Positions 32,453 through 41,280 are shown, numbered from the stretch's first letter. The stretch: 47,095 nucleotides of DNA from an uncultured Prevotella sp. (GCA_900546575.1 URDM01000013.1:1-47095); one strand, 5' to 3'. Notes: a model not told the origin generated them from the letters alone. Made by a program: numbers and translations.

Positions 32453-34039
32453 TTATTTTCCATCAATGGAAACACTTAACTTCTGGAGTTCACTCTTTGC
32501 TTTGTCTTTCAGATAATATGAGGTTTTGCATGTTTCCTTCAGCCAATAAACATACATATTATCATCTGCCTCTGTACCGTATGCCTCCTTATAACAATGC
32601 GCAAGACTGTACATAGCATTTCCATGCCCCATCTCGGCTGCTGTCTTATAGTGTTGGAAGGCTTCCTTCGGTTTGTCTTCACGCTTTAATATCTCAGCCA
32701 AACAATAGTGACAATGATTGCTACCGAGATTTGCTCCACGCAGATAAATGTCCTTTGCCTTTGCTATATCTTTGGCTACACCATTCCCATATTCATAGAT
32801 ACCAGCCAAAGTACTAAAAGCATCAACTTCATTTTGAGCAACCTTAGCTTCGTAATACTCAAATCGCTTAGTCAAATAATAGTTTGCCTTGACAGTATCA
32901 TTTAATCCGTAAAGCGGGCTCTTATACATCTTTGCAATGCTTTCCATAGCATCTGGCACACCCCTATCGGCTGCTGCCTTATAAAAGGCAAATGCCTTAT
33001 ATGGATCTCTCTTCCCCATAAAGCCATCTTCATAATGGCGTCCCTTTCTATGAATTTCCTCTGGTGAAAGGCCAGTCAAATCAGCCTCATCAGCATCCTT
33101 AAAAAGCGAGACATCAAAAGCATTACCACCGGCAAGGCGCTTGTAGGCTCGATAGCCGTCAGTATATTCCATGCCCAGTGATGCAGCCATAAAAGATTTT
33201 CTATAACACTCCTTCGCTTTCTCAATGTCTTTATCTACACCCAAACCATTCTCGTAGAGAACACCCATATTGTAATATGAATATTCTGCCCATGTTTTTT
33301 TAGCTGCATCATAACAGACGAACGCTTTCTTATAATCACCTTTCTTCTTATAGTAATCACCCATCTGTCTGCCGAACCATTTTCCTTCAGAATTAGACAA
33401 ACCTTTCATTCCATAATACTCGTACAAAGAATCATTATCTGCACAAGCGTTTGCAGCATAACTATATGCCGGCACATATCCCTTGGCAGCAAGATTCTTG
33501 AATGAAGCATCAGCTAAGGCACTTTGATTATTATAGCTCCTTTTTTTGGCTATTTCAAATTTCAACTTCATACTGGCAAGTTCAGACTGGGTATAATGTC
33601 TGTCTTTACCATCTATAAGCACTTCCTCTTCCTTTACAGTCTGCTTATCGCTTTGCTTGGCAGACAACACATCCTCAACCAACATCAGGTCGTATGTGCT
33701 CGCTTCGTCAAGTTTTGGTATTCCATATTTGGCAAAATCAACAACTATAGAATTGTGTTTACTGAAAGACAATTCTATAGAAGACGTTGTTGTTGTAACA
33801 TAAATAAACTTTACGATACCTTTGTTTTCTACATTACCTATCTTCCAACTGCATGCAGTTATGTCGTCCATTACCATGACTTTAATCAATGCACACTGTT
33901 TGCCGTTAAGATCCACACGCGGACTCTTACGGGCACTCAAGTCGTTGGGCCGAAGCTTCAACGACTCAACGGCAAGGCGCTGGGCTGATGCTGCCAACGA
34001 CATAAAGAGGAACAGTATTGTTAGCTTTAGCTTGTTCAT
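32453..34039 (-). CDS. Exported Sel1-repeat paralogue 2
   Basis: A 528-residue protein. I place the start at 34039 (MNKLKLTILFLFMSLAASAQ) because this 20-residue signal peptide is identical to that of paralogue 4. The shared module (about residues 20-125) has SARKSPRVDLNGKQCALIKV and YVTTTTSSIELSFSKHNSI. Sel1 repeats follow (MGVLYENGLGVDKDIEKAKE, LAGIYEYGNGVAKDIAKAKD, MYSLAHCYKEAYGTEADDNM). It is collinear with paralogue 1 along its whole length (compare YGLNDTVKANYYLTKRFEYY with YGLNDTVMANKYLAERVRCY), so the pair arose by duplication of a whole gene. Confidence 0.88.
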   Translation of the reverse strand: MNKLKLTILFLFMSLAASAQRLAVESLKLRPNDLSARKSPRVDLNGKQCALIKVMVMDDITACSWKIGNVENKGIVKFIYVTTTTSSIELSFSKHNSIVVDFAKYGIPKLDEASTYDLMLVEDVLSAKQSDKQTVKEEEVLIDGKDRHYTQSELASMKLKFEIAKKRSYNNQSALADASFKNLAAKGYVPAYSYAANACADNDSLYEYYGMKGLSNSEGKWFGRQMGDYYKKKGDYKKAFVCYDAAKKTWAEYSYYNMGVLYENGLGVDKDIEKAKECYRKSFMAASLGMEYTDGYRAYKRLAGGNAFDVSLFKDADEADLTGLSPEEIHRKGRHYEDGFMGKRDPYKAFAFYKAAADRGVPDAMESIAKMYKSPLYGLNDTVKANYYLTKRFEYYEAKVAQNEVDAFSTLAGIYEYGNGVAKDIAKAKDIYLRGANLGSNHCHYCLAEILKREDKPKEAFQHYKTAAEMGHGNAMYSLAHCYKEAYGTEADDNMYVYWLKETCKTSYYLKDKAKSELQKLSVSIDGK

Positions 34040-34072
34040 ATTCTTATCATTATAGAGTTTCAAATGTAATGA

Positions 34073-35449
34073 TTAATAACCAAGGCGCTTTAAGGCTTCC
34101 TTGCAATAATAGTCATTTTTCGCTGCACCCTTTTTGTACCAGTAAACGGCTTGGTCAATATTCTTTTCTACGCCTTCACCTTTCTCGTAGCAGCGTCCTA
34201 AATTCCACATAGCATCATCATTACCTAAGTCGGCAGCTTTGCGAAACCATTTTACTGCCTCCTGCTTATTCATAGGTACGCCATTACCATCCTTATATAA
34301 CTCACCTATATAATTCATAGCATTAGGATTGTTTTGTTGAGCTGATTTACGAAACCATTTCATTCCCTCAACAGGATCAAGCAGACTCTTATCCGGTTGT
34401 TTACGATTTGAACAATAATAATAAAAATCAGCAGAAAAACAATAATAACCACCAATACGAAAAGATTCCCATCCATCCGTTTCATCCTCAGCCAATGCCT
34501 TATGTATGGACAAACCCTTGTCTATATCATATGCTGTTCCTCTTCCTTTTAGGTAGCAATCCGCCAAAGCCGACATTGCATTTCTGTCTCCCAAATCAGC
34601 ACCTATCTTATAATAATTATAAGCAGACGTTTCATCCTTTACTGTTATACCTTTGCCATTTTCATAATAATATCCCAAAGTAAAAGCAGCTGGTCCATAA
34701 CCGCTAACAACAGCTTTTTCATACCATTCCAATGCTTTCTTGGTATCAGCCTTACAACCTCTGCCTTTTTCAAAACAATAGGCAAGATTATATTGTGCAC
34801 GAGGATTACCAGCAACTGCTGCTTTCTTGCATAACTTAAATGCCTTGTCATAGTCTTTAGCTTTTTCTGCCTCAACAGACTGCTCAAATATATTTTCCGC
34901 TGGCGTATAGATACTATTACGATGTGAAACATTTGGAGTCGAACTGGGCTCCGTTTTTACTTCTGTATTAGGTTCTGTCTTGACTTCCGGCTTAGGTTCT
35001 GTCTTTGCCTCTACTTTAGTTTCAGTTGCAGATTCTATCTTTTGTACACCATTCCCCATCATCATTTGCTGAGCATCAACGAGGTTAAGCTCATAGGTGG
35101 AGTTGCCTTCGAGATGCTTGTATCCGTAGTCGGCGAAGTTGATAGTGAGGGGATAATGATATTGGAACGACAGTTCGATAGACGGAGTTGCTGATGTAAT
35201 GTATATCAGCTTTACAGGTCCTTCGGTCACAATATCACCAATATTGCCACTACTACACTTCGTAATATCATCGAGCACCATCACCTTGAGCAATGCACAC
35301 GGCTTGCCGTTAAGGTCATGGCGTTGGTTCTTAACGTTACGGGCACTCAAGTCGTTAGGTCGAAGCTTCAACGACTCAACGGCAAGACGCTGGGCTGATG
35401 CTGCCAACGACATAAAGAGGAATAAAAATATCAACTTGATTCTATTCAT
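34073..35449 (-). CDS. Exported Sel1-repeat paralogue 3
   Basis: A 458-residue protein; the start at 35449 (MNRIKLIFLFLFMSLAASAQ) gives the same type of signal peptide as its relatives. The shared module (about residues 20-135) is nearly identical to that of paralogue 4 at protein and DNA level. A Glu/Lys/Pro/Thr linker follows (ETKVEAKTEPKPEVKTEP repeats, about 140-175), then about seven Sel1 repeats ending RLGY (YNLAYCFEKGRGCKADTKKA, FTLGYYYENGKGITVKDETS, WNLGRCYEKGEGVEKNIDQA). Downstream spacing is 33 nt. The conserved module with a changed linker and solenoid suggests module shuffling. Confidence 0.88.
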   Translation of the reverse strand: MNRIKLIFLFLFMSLAASAQRLAVESLKLRPNDLSARNVKNQRHDLNGKPCALLKVMVLDDITKCSSGNIGDIVTEGPVKLIYITSATPSIELSFQYHYPLTINFADYGYKHLEGNSTYELNLVDAQQMMMGNGVQKIESATETKVEAKTEPKPEVKTEPNTEVKTEPSSTPNVSHRNSIYTPAENIFEQSVEAEKAKDYDKAFKLCKKAAVAGNPRAQYNLAYCFEKGRGCKADTKKALEWYEKAVVSGYGPAAFTLGYYYENGKGITVKDETSAYNYYKIGADLGDRNAMSALADCYLKGRGTAYDIDKGLSIHKALAEDETDGWESFRIGGYYCFSADFYYYCSNRKQPDKSLLDPVEGMKWFRKSAQQNNPNAMNYIGELYKDGNGVPMNKQEAVKWFRKAADLGNDDAMWNLGRCYEKGEGVEKNIDQAVYWYKKGAAKNDYYCKEALKRLGY

Positions 35450-35477
35450 AAAACTCATAAAATATAATAATAGATTA

Positions 35478-35573
35478 CTGACCAACACTCATTGCAAGCC
35501 TCAATCCGAGATAGTTCATACGTCCGTGCGGATACTCATATCCACGCGACCAAACCTTAAACCACCAATATCT
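35478..35573 (-). pseudogene. C-terminal remnant resembling an FGE-sulfatase domain
   Basis: Between paralogues 3 and 4, the minus strand reads RYWWFKVWSRGYEYPHGRMN, then YLGLRLAMSVGQ and a stop, with a stop just before it. This resembles the very end of formylglycine-generating/SUMF1-type domains (R-G-Y ... R ... G-L-R-L). The family's N-terminal module is known to me mainly from proteins with such domains, so a former paralogue with an FGE tail probably lost its body here when another C-terminus was swapped in. Confidence 0.5.
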
Positions 35574-35580
35574 TCATAGT

Positions 35581-36393
35581 CTAAAATCTTAAATATCTGT
35601 ATGTTCCAAGATTGTCATAAGTGAAAATCGCATTGTCATCCCTTCTTTCTATCCTTATCCATTTCACATACGACGGTGCTTTACCTTTCGGTGTAATATA
35701 AATCACATTTCCCGACACTCTGGCGTTATACTTAGTGTCGCCGTCCTGCCTGTCGTTCCATTCCAAGATACCGTTATGCAAGAGCATGTATTCCCCTGAA
35801 CCGAAAAACATATTCAGTTCCTTGCCGTCTTTATATCCTCCATATTTGAATAGCGACAGCTTATTATTCTCATAATCAGACCAGTTGGTTCCCGTTGCAT
35901 CCCTTCTCAAACTGCGGCCATTACCACTGTCTACATTTTGTGTTGTAGTGGCTGTTGAAGTTTGTTGTGCAGTATTGGCATTCTGACTATTGCCATTGCC
36001 CATCATCATCTGCTGAGCATCAACGAGGTTAAGCTCGTAGGTTGAGTTGCCTTCGAGATGCTTGTATCCATAGTCGGCGAAGTTGATAGTGAGGGGATAA
36101 TGAAACTGAAAGGACAGTTCGATAGAGGGAGTTGCTGATGTTATGTATATCAGCTTTACCGGTCCTTCGGTCACAATATCACCTATGTTGCCACTACTGC
36201 ACTTCGTAATGTTGTCGAGCACCATCACCTTGAGCAATGCACACGGCTTGCCGTTAAGGTCATGGCGCTGGTTCTTGACGTTACGGGCACTCAAATCGTT
36301 GGGTCGAAGCTTCAACGACTCAACGGCAAGACGCTGGGCTGATGCTGCCAACGACATAAAGAGGAACAGTATTGTTAGCTTTAGCTTGTTCAT
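35581..36393 (-). CDS. Exported paralogue 4: shared module with a non-Sel1 C-terminus
   Basis: A 270-residue protein: signal peptide, the shared module (residues about 20-135, near-identical to paralogue 3), then an Asn/Thr/Gln-rich linker (GNSQNANTAQQTSTATTTQN). The ~110-residue C-terminus has no Sel1 repeats but a small beta-rich domain (ELNMFFGSGEYMLLHNGILE, VSGNVIYITPKGKAPSYVKW, DNAIFTYDNLGTYRYLRF). I do not recognise this domain. It is the only member of the five without a solenoid and is followed at once by the FGE-like relic, which suggests recent C-terminal replacement. Confidence 0.85.
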   Translation of the reverse strand: MNKLKLTILFLFMSLAASAQRLAVESLKLRPNDLSARNVKNQRHDLNGKPCALLKVMVLDNITKCSSGNIGDIVTEGPVKLIYITSATPSIELSFQFHYPLTINFADYGYKHLEGNSTYELNLVDAQQMMMGNGNSQNANTAQQTSTATTTQNVDSGNGRSLRRDATGTNWSDYENNKLSLFKYGGYKDGKELNMFFGSGEYMLLHNGILEWNDRQDGDTKYNARVSGNVIYITPKGKAPSYVKWIRIERRDDNAIFTYDNLGTYRYLRF

Positions 36394-36426
36394 ATTCTTA
36401 TTATTATAGAGTTTCAGATGTAATGA

Positions 36427-37365
36427 TTAATAGCCAAGACGCTTTAAGGCATACTTGCAATCCGCATCGCCCTTTTCCGCACCTTTTTTATACCAATAAA
36501 CAGCTTTGTCTATATTCTTTTCCACACCTGTACCGTTTTCATAGCATAGGGCTACACTCCACATTGCCGAATCTTTACCCTGTTCTGCAGCCTTATGATA
36601 CCATTTAAAAGCTTCAGCATAATCTTTTGCAACACCTTGACCTATATAATACATAGCACCTAAACAAAACTGAGCCAACACATTTCCTTGCTCTGCAGAC
36701 TTAAGATACCATTTCATTGCTATTGAATTATCTTGTGTCACTCCCTCACCGTTTCTATACATAGTTCCTATTTGACATTGTGCCACGTCATTGTTCTTCT
36801 CGGCTGCATACAAATAATATTTCATAGCCTTGGCATAATCCTTCGCTTCATATGCTTCACCAGCTATTTTATTGGCCTCTTCAGCACTTATGCCCAAATA
36901 ACTATTACTATTCTGACTACTACTTGCATTTTGAGTTGTAGTGGCAGTAGCAGTCTGCTGCGCTGCATTTCCATTCTCCATCATCATCTGCAGGGCATCA
37001 ACAAGGCGCAACTCGTAGGTTGCGCAGCCCTCGAGCTTAGTCACGCAATAATCGGCAAAGGTTATGGTGAGCGGATAATGATACTTGAAATTGAGCGTTA
37101 CGCTTCTTACAACACTCGGCAAATACACGAGTTTCATAACGCCACTTGTCGCAATGTCTCCGATGTTTGACTTATTGCAATCGGTAATGTCGTCCATTAC
37201 CATAATCTTAAGCATTGCGCAAGGCTTGCCGTTCAAGTCAAGACGTTGCTGCTTGCGTGCTGTAAGATCCATAGGTAGGGGTGTGAACGACTTGACGCGC
37301 AATTCCTGCGCGCCAGCCGTCAATATGCTTGATAAGAATACTATTATAAATAAAAGGTGTCTCAT
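36427..37365 (-). CDS. Exported Sel1-repeat paralogue 5
   Basis: A 312-residue protein with a signal peptide (MRHLLFIIVFLSSILTAGAQ), a diverged form of the shared module (DLNGKPCAMLKIMVMDDITD, KLVYLPSVVRSVTLNFKYHY) and a Gln/Thr/Ser linker. Four to five regular Sel1 repeats follow (CQIGTMYRNGEGVTQDNSIA, FCLGAMYYIGQGVAKDYAEA, WSVALCYENGTGVEKNIDKA) and it ends ALKRLGY like paralogue 3. It starts 12 nt after the kinase stop, so it is cotranscribed and probably functionally tied to the kinase. Its last codons and the 33-nt spacer behind it match those of paralogue 3. Confidence 0.9.
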   Translation of the reverse strand: MRHLLFIIVFLSSILTAGAQELRVKSFTPLPMDLTARKQQRLDLNGKPCAMLKIMVMDDITDCNKSNIGDIATSGVMKLVYLPSVVRSVTLNFKYHYPLTITFADYCVTKLEGCATYELRLVDALQMMMENGNAAQQTATATTTQNASSSQNSNSYLGISAEEANKIAGEAYEAKDYAKAMKYYLYAAEKNNDVAQCQIGTMYRNGEGVTQDNSIAMKWYLKSAEQGNVLAQFCLGAMYYIGQGVAKDYAEAFKWYHKAAEQGKDSAMWSVALCYENGTGVEKNIDKAVYWYKKGAEKGDADCKYALKRLGY

Positions 37366-37377
37366 ATCAGGTTTTCG

Positions 37378-38919
37378 TTATCTCACAAATGTCTCTACTT
37401 TCTCGCCATCGTGATACAATGCACCACTCTGAAGCACACCGTTCTCACAAAAACCTACTACATAGTCGCCCGACTGAGCTGTAGTAGAACATCCGGAAAT
37501 AGAATGACTGCTGCGAAAACGCATTGTACCATTGCCATGAGGTTTGCCTGCACGCAAGCCACCGGTCCATATAGCGTAACCAAGATTTACAGTACCGTTG
37601 GTCGGCATAGAAGCCGTTGAAGCGTCAGCAGAAGATGTTGATGGTTTCTTAGCAGACTCCTTCTTCGGTTGCTTGTCTGCTGTTGCAGGCTCAACAGTTG
37701 GCTTTGCACCTGCCTTGTGCTCATCAGTCTTCACGTTATCGGCATTGGCATCAGCCGACACCTTATTATATATATGTGCAGTATCAGCAAGAGTAGAGTC
37801 GTTTTGCGCTACAGTAGGATTTGAAGGGGACGGCTGCTGACCGCCATTTCCCAATTTACCTACAGCCATCACTACAAGAATGATGGCAACAACCACTGCC
37901 ACGGCTATGCCGGCAATACGAATCATCTTGCTATGGTCGGTACTTTCGTCGTCAATTGTAGGGTCGGTAACACGACCTCCATTCATTCCCTGCATTCCAG
38001 CAGCATTGCCAGCATTGGCAGAACCGCTCAACTGAGCAAGGAAAGCATTGATTGACGGAGTACGCTGTTGTGCATTCTGCGCCATTCCCGACACAATAGT
38101 GTCTATAGTGCGCTCGGTTACGTTAGATGGCATTGCGAGATATACCGAACGTTTGCTTATCTGCGAAGCATCGTCGGGGTCCTTGCCCGTAAGCATAAAG
38201 AACAATGTGGCACTAAGCGAGTAGACATCGTACGACGGAACGAATGTCCTGTCGGCACCATGATGCTTGAGTTCGAGAGCCGAATAACCTTCAGTATATC
38301 CGCCAACTACATGATTTGTCTTAGCCTTGCCATTGTTGTAGAACATGGCCTGACCGAAATCTATCAGCACGGGCACCATCTTGCTGTCATGTCCTGGACA
38401 CATCATTATGTTGTTGGGCTTTACGTCGAGATGAAGTATCTGCTGATTGTGCAGATAGGCAAGCGCTCCTGCCACAAGGCGTATTATGCGGAGAGCTTCC
38501 TGCTCGGCAAGCATACCGCCACGCTCCATCACATACTGGTCGAGCGAAGTGTTGCCAAGATGCTTCATGACATAATAAACCGTGTTGTTCTGCTCGAACA
38601 CTTCATTGACCGGCACTATACCATCGTGCTTCAATCCGTGCAATATATTAGCCTCAGTATAGAAATCAGCCTTGGCAGCATTGAAGCGTGACGCATTGGA
38701 AGCGTCGGCTACAGTAACGCTACCGTCTGCTGCACGCGTACAGTACTTGGCAAAGTAGAATTCCTTGATGGTATAGGTTGCCTCCTGTGCGATGTTCTCG
38801 TCCATGACAATGCCTTTGACAAGATAGGTATTACCGAAACCGCCACTATGGAGTGTACTCTCTATTGTATATTTACGCTTACCGTTAAGAACGGTGCCAA
38901 CAGGCAGAAAATTGCTCAT
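37378..38919 (-). CDS. Transmembrane Ser/Thr protein kinase with MORN-like C-terminus
   Basis: A 513-residue kinase. The Gly-rich loop GGFGNTYLV is at residues 26-34, Lys52 in TIKEF, catalytic HLDVKPNN (Asp165, a variant of HRD), DFG at 187-189, and activation segment GGYTEGYSALE in place of APE. A single TM helix (about 333-354) separates the cytoplasmic kinase from a periplasmic Ser/Thr/Pro/Lys-rich stretch and a MORN-like end (YAIWTGGLRAGKPHGNGTMR). The architecture resembles PknB-type sensors with a different outer domain. The two FHA proteins upstream are likely readers, and PP2C (29765) the eraser, of its phosphorylation. Confidence 0.93.
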   Translation of the reverse strand: MSNFLPVGTVLNGKRKYTIESTLHSGGFGNTYLVKGIVMDENIAQEATYTIKEFYFAKYCTRAADGSVTVADASNASRFNAAKADFYTEANILHGLKHDGIVPVNEVFEQNNTVYYVMKHLGNTSLDQYVMERGGMLAEQEALRIIRLVAGALAYLHNQQILHLDVKPNNIMMCPGHDSKMVPVLIDFGQAMFYNNGKAKTNHVVGGYTEGYSALELKHHGADRTFVPSYDVYSLSATLFFMLTGKDPDDASQISKRSVYLAMPSNVTERTIDTIVSGMAQNAQQRTPSINAFLAQLSGSANAGNAAGMQGMNGGRVTDPTIDDESTDHSKMIRIAGIAVAVVVAIILVVMAVGKLGNGGQQPSPSNPTVAQNDSTLADTAHIYNKVSADANADNVKTDEHKAGAKPTVEPATADKQPKKESAKKPSTSSADASTASMPTNGTVNLGYAIWTGGLRAGKPHGNGTMRFRSSHSISGCSTTAQSGDYVVGFCENGVLQSGALYHDGEKVETFVR

Positions 38920-38998
38920 ATTAACTCTGTATGTTTTTCTGTTTTGTTACTATTCTGATTGTATTAAGCCGAACTATACTATAATTCAATGCTTAACA

Positions 38999-39793
38999 CT
39001 ATAATTCTATGCTCAACTTGGTTCTTCCAAGAACAAACTTTGTTCCCGGTTCTACTACAAACGACTCGCCTACTGCATGACGCTTGCCATTGACAAGGAC
39101 GGGATTGGTAGATTTGAGCACCTCAAACCAATAGCGATAACTTCCACCACTTGCCTCAACTGTTATGGAAACAGAACGGCGACTTACAGTCATGTCGTCT
39201 TCAATCATTATGTCTGATGGCGACATAACATCGGCACGACCTATTACATTGACTCCTATCTTAAGGTCGTATTCCTTGCGCTCCTTCATGAATATCATCT
39301 TGGTGCGAGTGACAACTACCTTTGCTATACGTCCGCCAGCCTTTCCTTCTGCCGTCCAGTTCTCTATACTATCAGTCGGTTTAATGCTTCGCTTCTGCTG
39401 CTGGGCTTGAGCCTGCTGTGGCTGAGCCTGCTGCTGAGGCTGAGTATGGACTTGCTGAACTTTAGCCTGAGCTTGTTGCAACTGAGATTGTACTTGCTGG
39501 GCTTGAGTATGAACTTGCTGCTTGGGATGAGCTTGAGGCTGTTGAGCTTGAGGTTGAGGCTTCGGCTGTTGTGGCTGAGGGTTCGGCTGTTGCGGTTTAG
39601 TAGCTACAGGATTAGCCTGAAGCAGCATAGCCTCAGTCACTTGCACTCTAAACTGCTTGCCACAACCAGCTGCCGGACACGTAAATGACAATACTCCCGG
39701 CTTGGGAGGCATATAGAATTTAACGGAATTGCCACAATACGGACATGCGGCATTTACAATAGGTCGCTTTGGTTTTTGCTCGGTAGAATCCAT
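38999..39793 (-). CDS. Zinc-ribbon / Gln-Pro-rich linker / FHA protein
   Basis: A 264-residue cytoplasmic protein. An N-terminal zinc ribbon (CPYC ... CPAAGC, residues about 17-45) precedes a Gln/Pro low-complexity linker (about 65-135), then a short beta part and an FHA domain (about 175-264: VNVIGRADVMSPSDIMIEDD; TVSRRSVSITVE; NPVLVNGKRHAVGESFVV). FHA domains bind phosphothreonine. The core GR ... SR is kept, but the His that normally follows SR is replaced (SRRSVS), so ligand preference may differ. It lies 79 nt upstream of the kinase gene and downstream of the caspase-like gene. Confidence 0.88.
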   Translation of the reverse strand: MDSTEQKPKRPIVNAACPYCGNSVKFYMPPKPGVLSFTCPAAGCGKQFRVQVTEAMLLQANPVATKPQQPNPQPQQPKPQPQAQQPQAHPKQQVHTQAQQVQSQLQQAQAKVQQVHTQPQQQAQPQQAQAQQQKRSIKPTDSIENWTAEGKAGGRIAKVVVTRTKMIFMKERKEYDLKIGVNVIGRADVMSPSDIMIEDDMTVSRRSVSITVEASGGSYRYWFEVLKSTNPVLVNGKRHAVGESFVVEPGTKFVLGRTKLSIEL

Positions 39794-39847
39794 TTTTGTT
39801 CTGATTTAAATATATAGTACTAACCAGTTCTTGACGCTATTTCGTCA

Positions 39848-40603
39848 TTACCACTTCATAAGCACTGTGTCGTGCAAAGCCTTAGGAGCAACGAGCTGCG
39901 GATGCTGCTTCTTGTCAGAATGCAGCAACACATCCTTGTAGATATATCTGAACAGTTCCATGACCGTGACATTGCGGTCGGCATTGACATCACTCTTACC
40001 ACGCAAGCCCTTTATCAAGGCACGTGTAAAGAAGCCGGCACCTACAAGTCCCGACTCAGCCGAAGTCTCCGACTCGCGCGATGAAAGGAAGAGAATGTAA
40101 CGAGGGTTTGACTTCACCATGTTTCTCCAGTTCATCTCAACTGGCAACGCCTTTGTACCAACTGCAGACGAGGCTGCCGATCCTGAGAAACAAGCATCAA
40201 TATACACTACAATATCCTTAGTAAGACACTTGTTGAGTTCCTTGAAGAGTTCGGCATACGACAGCATCTTCATATTGCCAGTAGTGTATGTACAAAGAAT
40301 ATTGGGAGCGCCATGTCCGCTATACGAGAATACTACACGGTCGGAAGCAGTAGCCACCTTAGCCACCTTGCGTATCTGGGCAATAATATTGTCGCGTGTA
40401 GCATACTTCGACGTAAACAATGTCACCGAAGCATTCTTCTCCTTATAAAGAGCCGCGATGCTCTTGGCATCCTTCGACGACTGGGCGAGGTCGTGGTCGT
40501 CGCCCTCATAGTTTGACACTCCGGTTATGATAGCATAGGTTTTCTGCGCATTGGCCGACAAGGCAAGTGCTACACAAAACAGTAAAGATAAAAGCTTTTT
40601 CAT
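39848..40603 (-). CDS. Exported caspase-like (C14) peptidase
   Basis: A 251-residue caspase-family protease. I choose ATG 40603, which begins a good signal peptide (MKKLLSLLFCVALALSANAQ); the in-frame upstream extension is uncharged filler. The C14 dyad is clear: His97 in VFSYSGHGAP and Cys138 in VVYIDACFSGSA, with the opening strand TYAIITGVSNYEG and SSRESETSAESGLVGAGFF near the specificity pocket. It contains the p20/p10-like core only, with no death-fold or effector domain. It is 23 nt behind the membrane FHA gene. Its export, unlike most conflict-system caspases, points to substrates in the envelope. Confidence 0.92.
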   Translation of the reverse strand: MKKLLSLLFCVALALSANAQKTYAIITGVSNYEGDDHDLAQSSKDAKSIAALYKEKNASVTLFTSKYATRDNIIAQIRKVAKVATASDRVVFSYSGHGAPNILCTYTTGNMKMLSYAELFKELNKCLTKDIVVYIDACFSGSAASSAVGTKALPVEMNWRNMVKSNPRYILFLSSRESETSAESGLVGAGFFTRALIKGLRGKSDVNADRNVTVMELFRYIYKDVLLHSDKKQHPQLVAPKALHDTVLMKW

Positions 40604-40626
40604 AATTATGTTGTTTTTGTTTGTTT

Positions 40627-41280
40627 TTATGAATGCGCCTTGCATGCGGCACACATCTGCATTTGAAACTCTTTTTCTGTCAATATCTTTCCACAATGCG
40701 GACATACAAGAAACTTACCGTAATAATCAGAGAAGCGTTGCTTGCTCTTGTCATTGCCCTGGAATATATTGATGACTGCAGTAAGAATGGTAGTAAACAC
40801 AGCCGTCACCGAAACGCCATACACCTTAATTTGGGACGGAAGGAAAAGCGTAAGTATAAGTCCGATACATGCAGCAAGCATAGACGGCACATACTTAATG
40901 TATCCCCTGCGCTTTAAGCGCAAATCCATATCAGCCTTGTCCAACAGAGCTTTCTGATGTATCTCCAGCACATGACGAAACTCAGCACGATAATCGTTAG
41001 GATCATCCTCTATGACATGGTGGGCAATGAACGAGAAACCCATCTGAGTCTGGTCAGCAAGCACAATGCGTGTAAACTCGCCTATCACCATACGTCGTAT
41101 CTGACGCAGTTCGCCTTCATCGTCAATGATGAACGTGCCGTTTGTAGAGTTCAAGTCTTCGAGTGTCCACACACCATTGTCATCAATGGTGATGCGCGCA
41201 TGTTGTCTGCTGACTCTCGTCTTTGTCAACGGTATAAGGAATTTCTGTGTTCCCTCCTTACCTATTATAAATTCTTTCAT
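40627..41280 (-). CDS. Membrane FHA protein with C-terminal zinc ribbon
   Basis: A 217-residue protein. A canonical FHA domain (about residues 1-90: EFIIGKEG, VSRQHARITI, LEDLNSTNGTFI) opens the protein at residue 1. A charged region follows (about 95-130), then two hydrophobic segments (about 132-150 and 152-170) and a C-terminal zinc ribbon (CPHCGKIL ... CAAC, about 194-213). It is probably an inner-membrane reader with both ends in the cytoplasm. All key FHA residues are present, so it should bind phosphothreonine. It lies 10 nt behind the LytTR gene and 23 nt before the caspase-like gene. Confidence 0.9.
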   Translation of the reverse strand: MKEFIIGKEGTQKFLIPLTKTRVSRQHARITIDDNGVWTLEDLNSTNGTFIIDDEGELRQIRRMVIGEFTRIVLADQTQMGFSFIAHHVIEDDPNDYRAEFRHVLEIHQKALLDKADMDLRLKRRGYIKYVPSMLAACIGLILTLFLPSQIKVYGVSVTAVFTTILTAVINIFQGNDKSKQRFSDYYGKFLVCPHCGKILTEKEFQMQMCAACKAHS

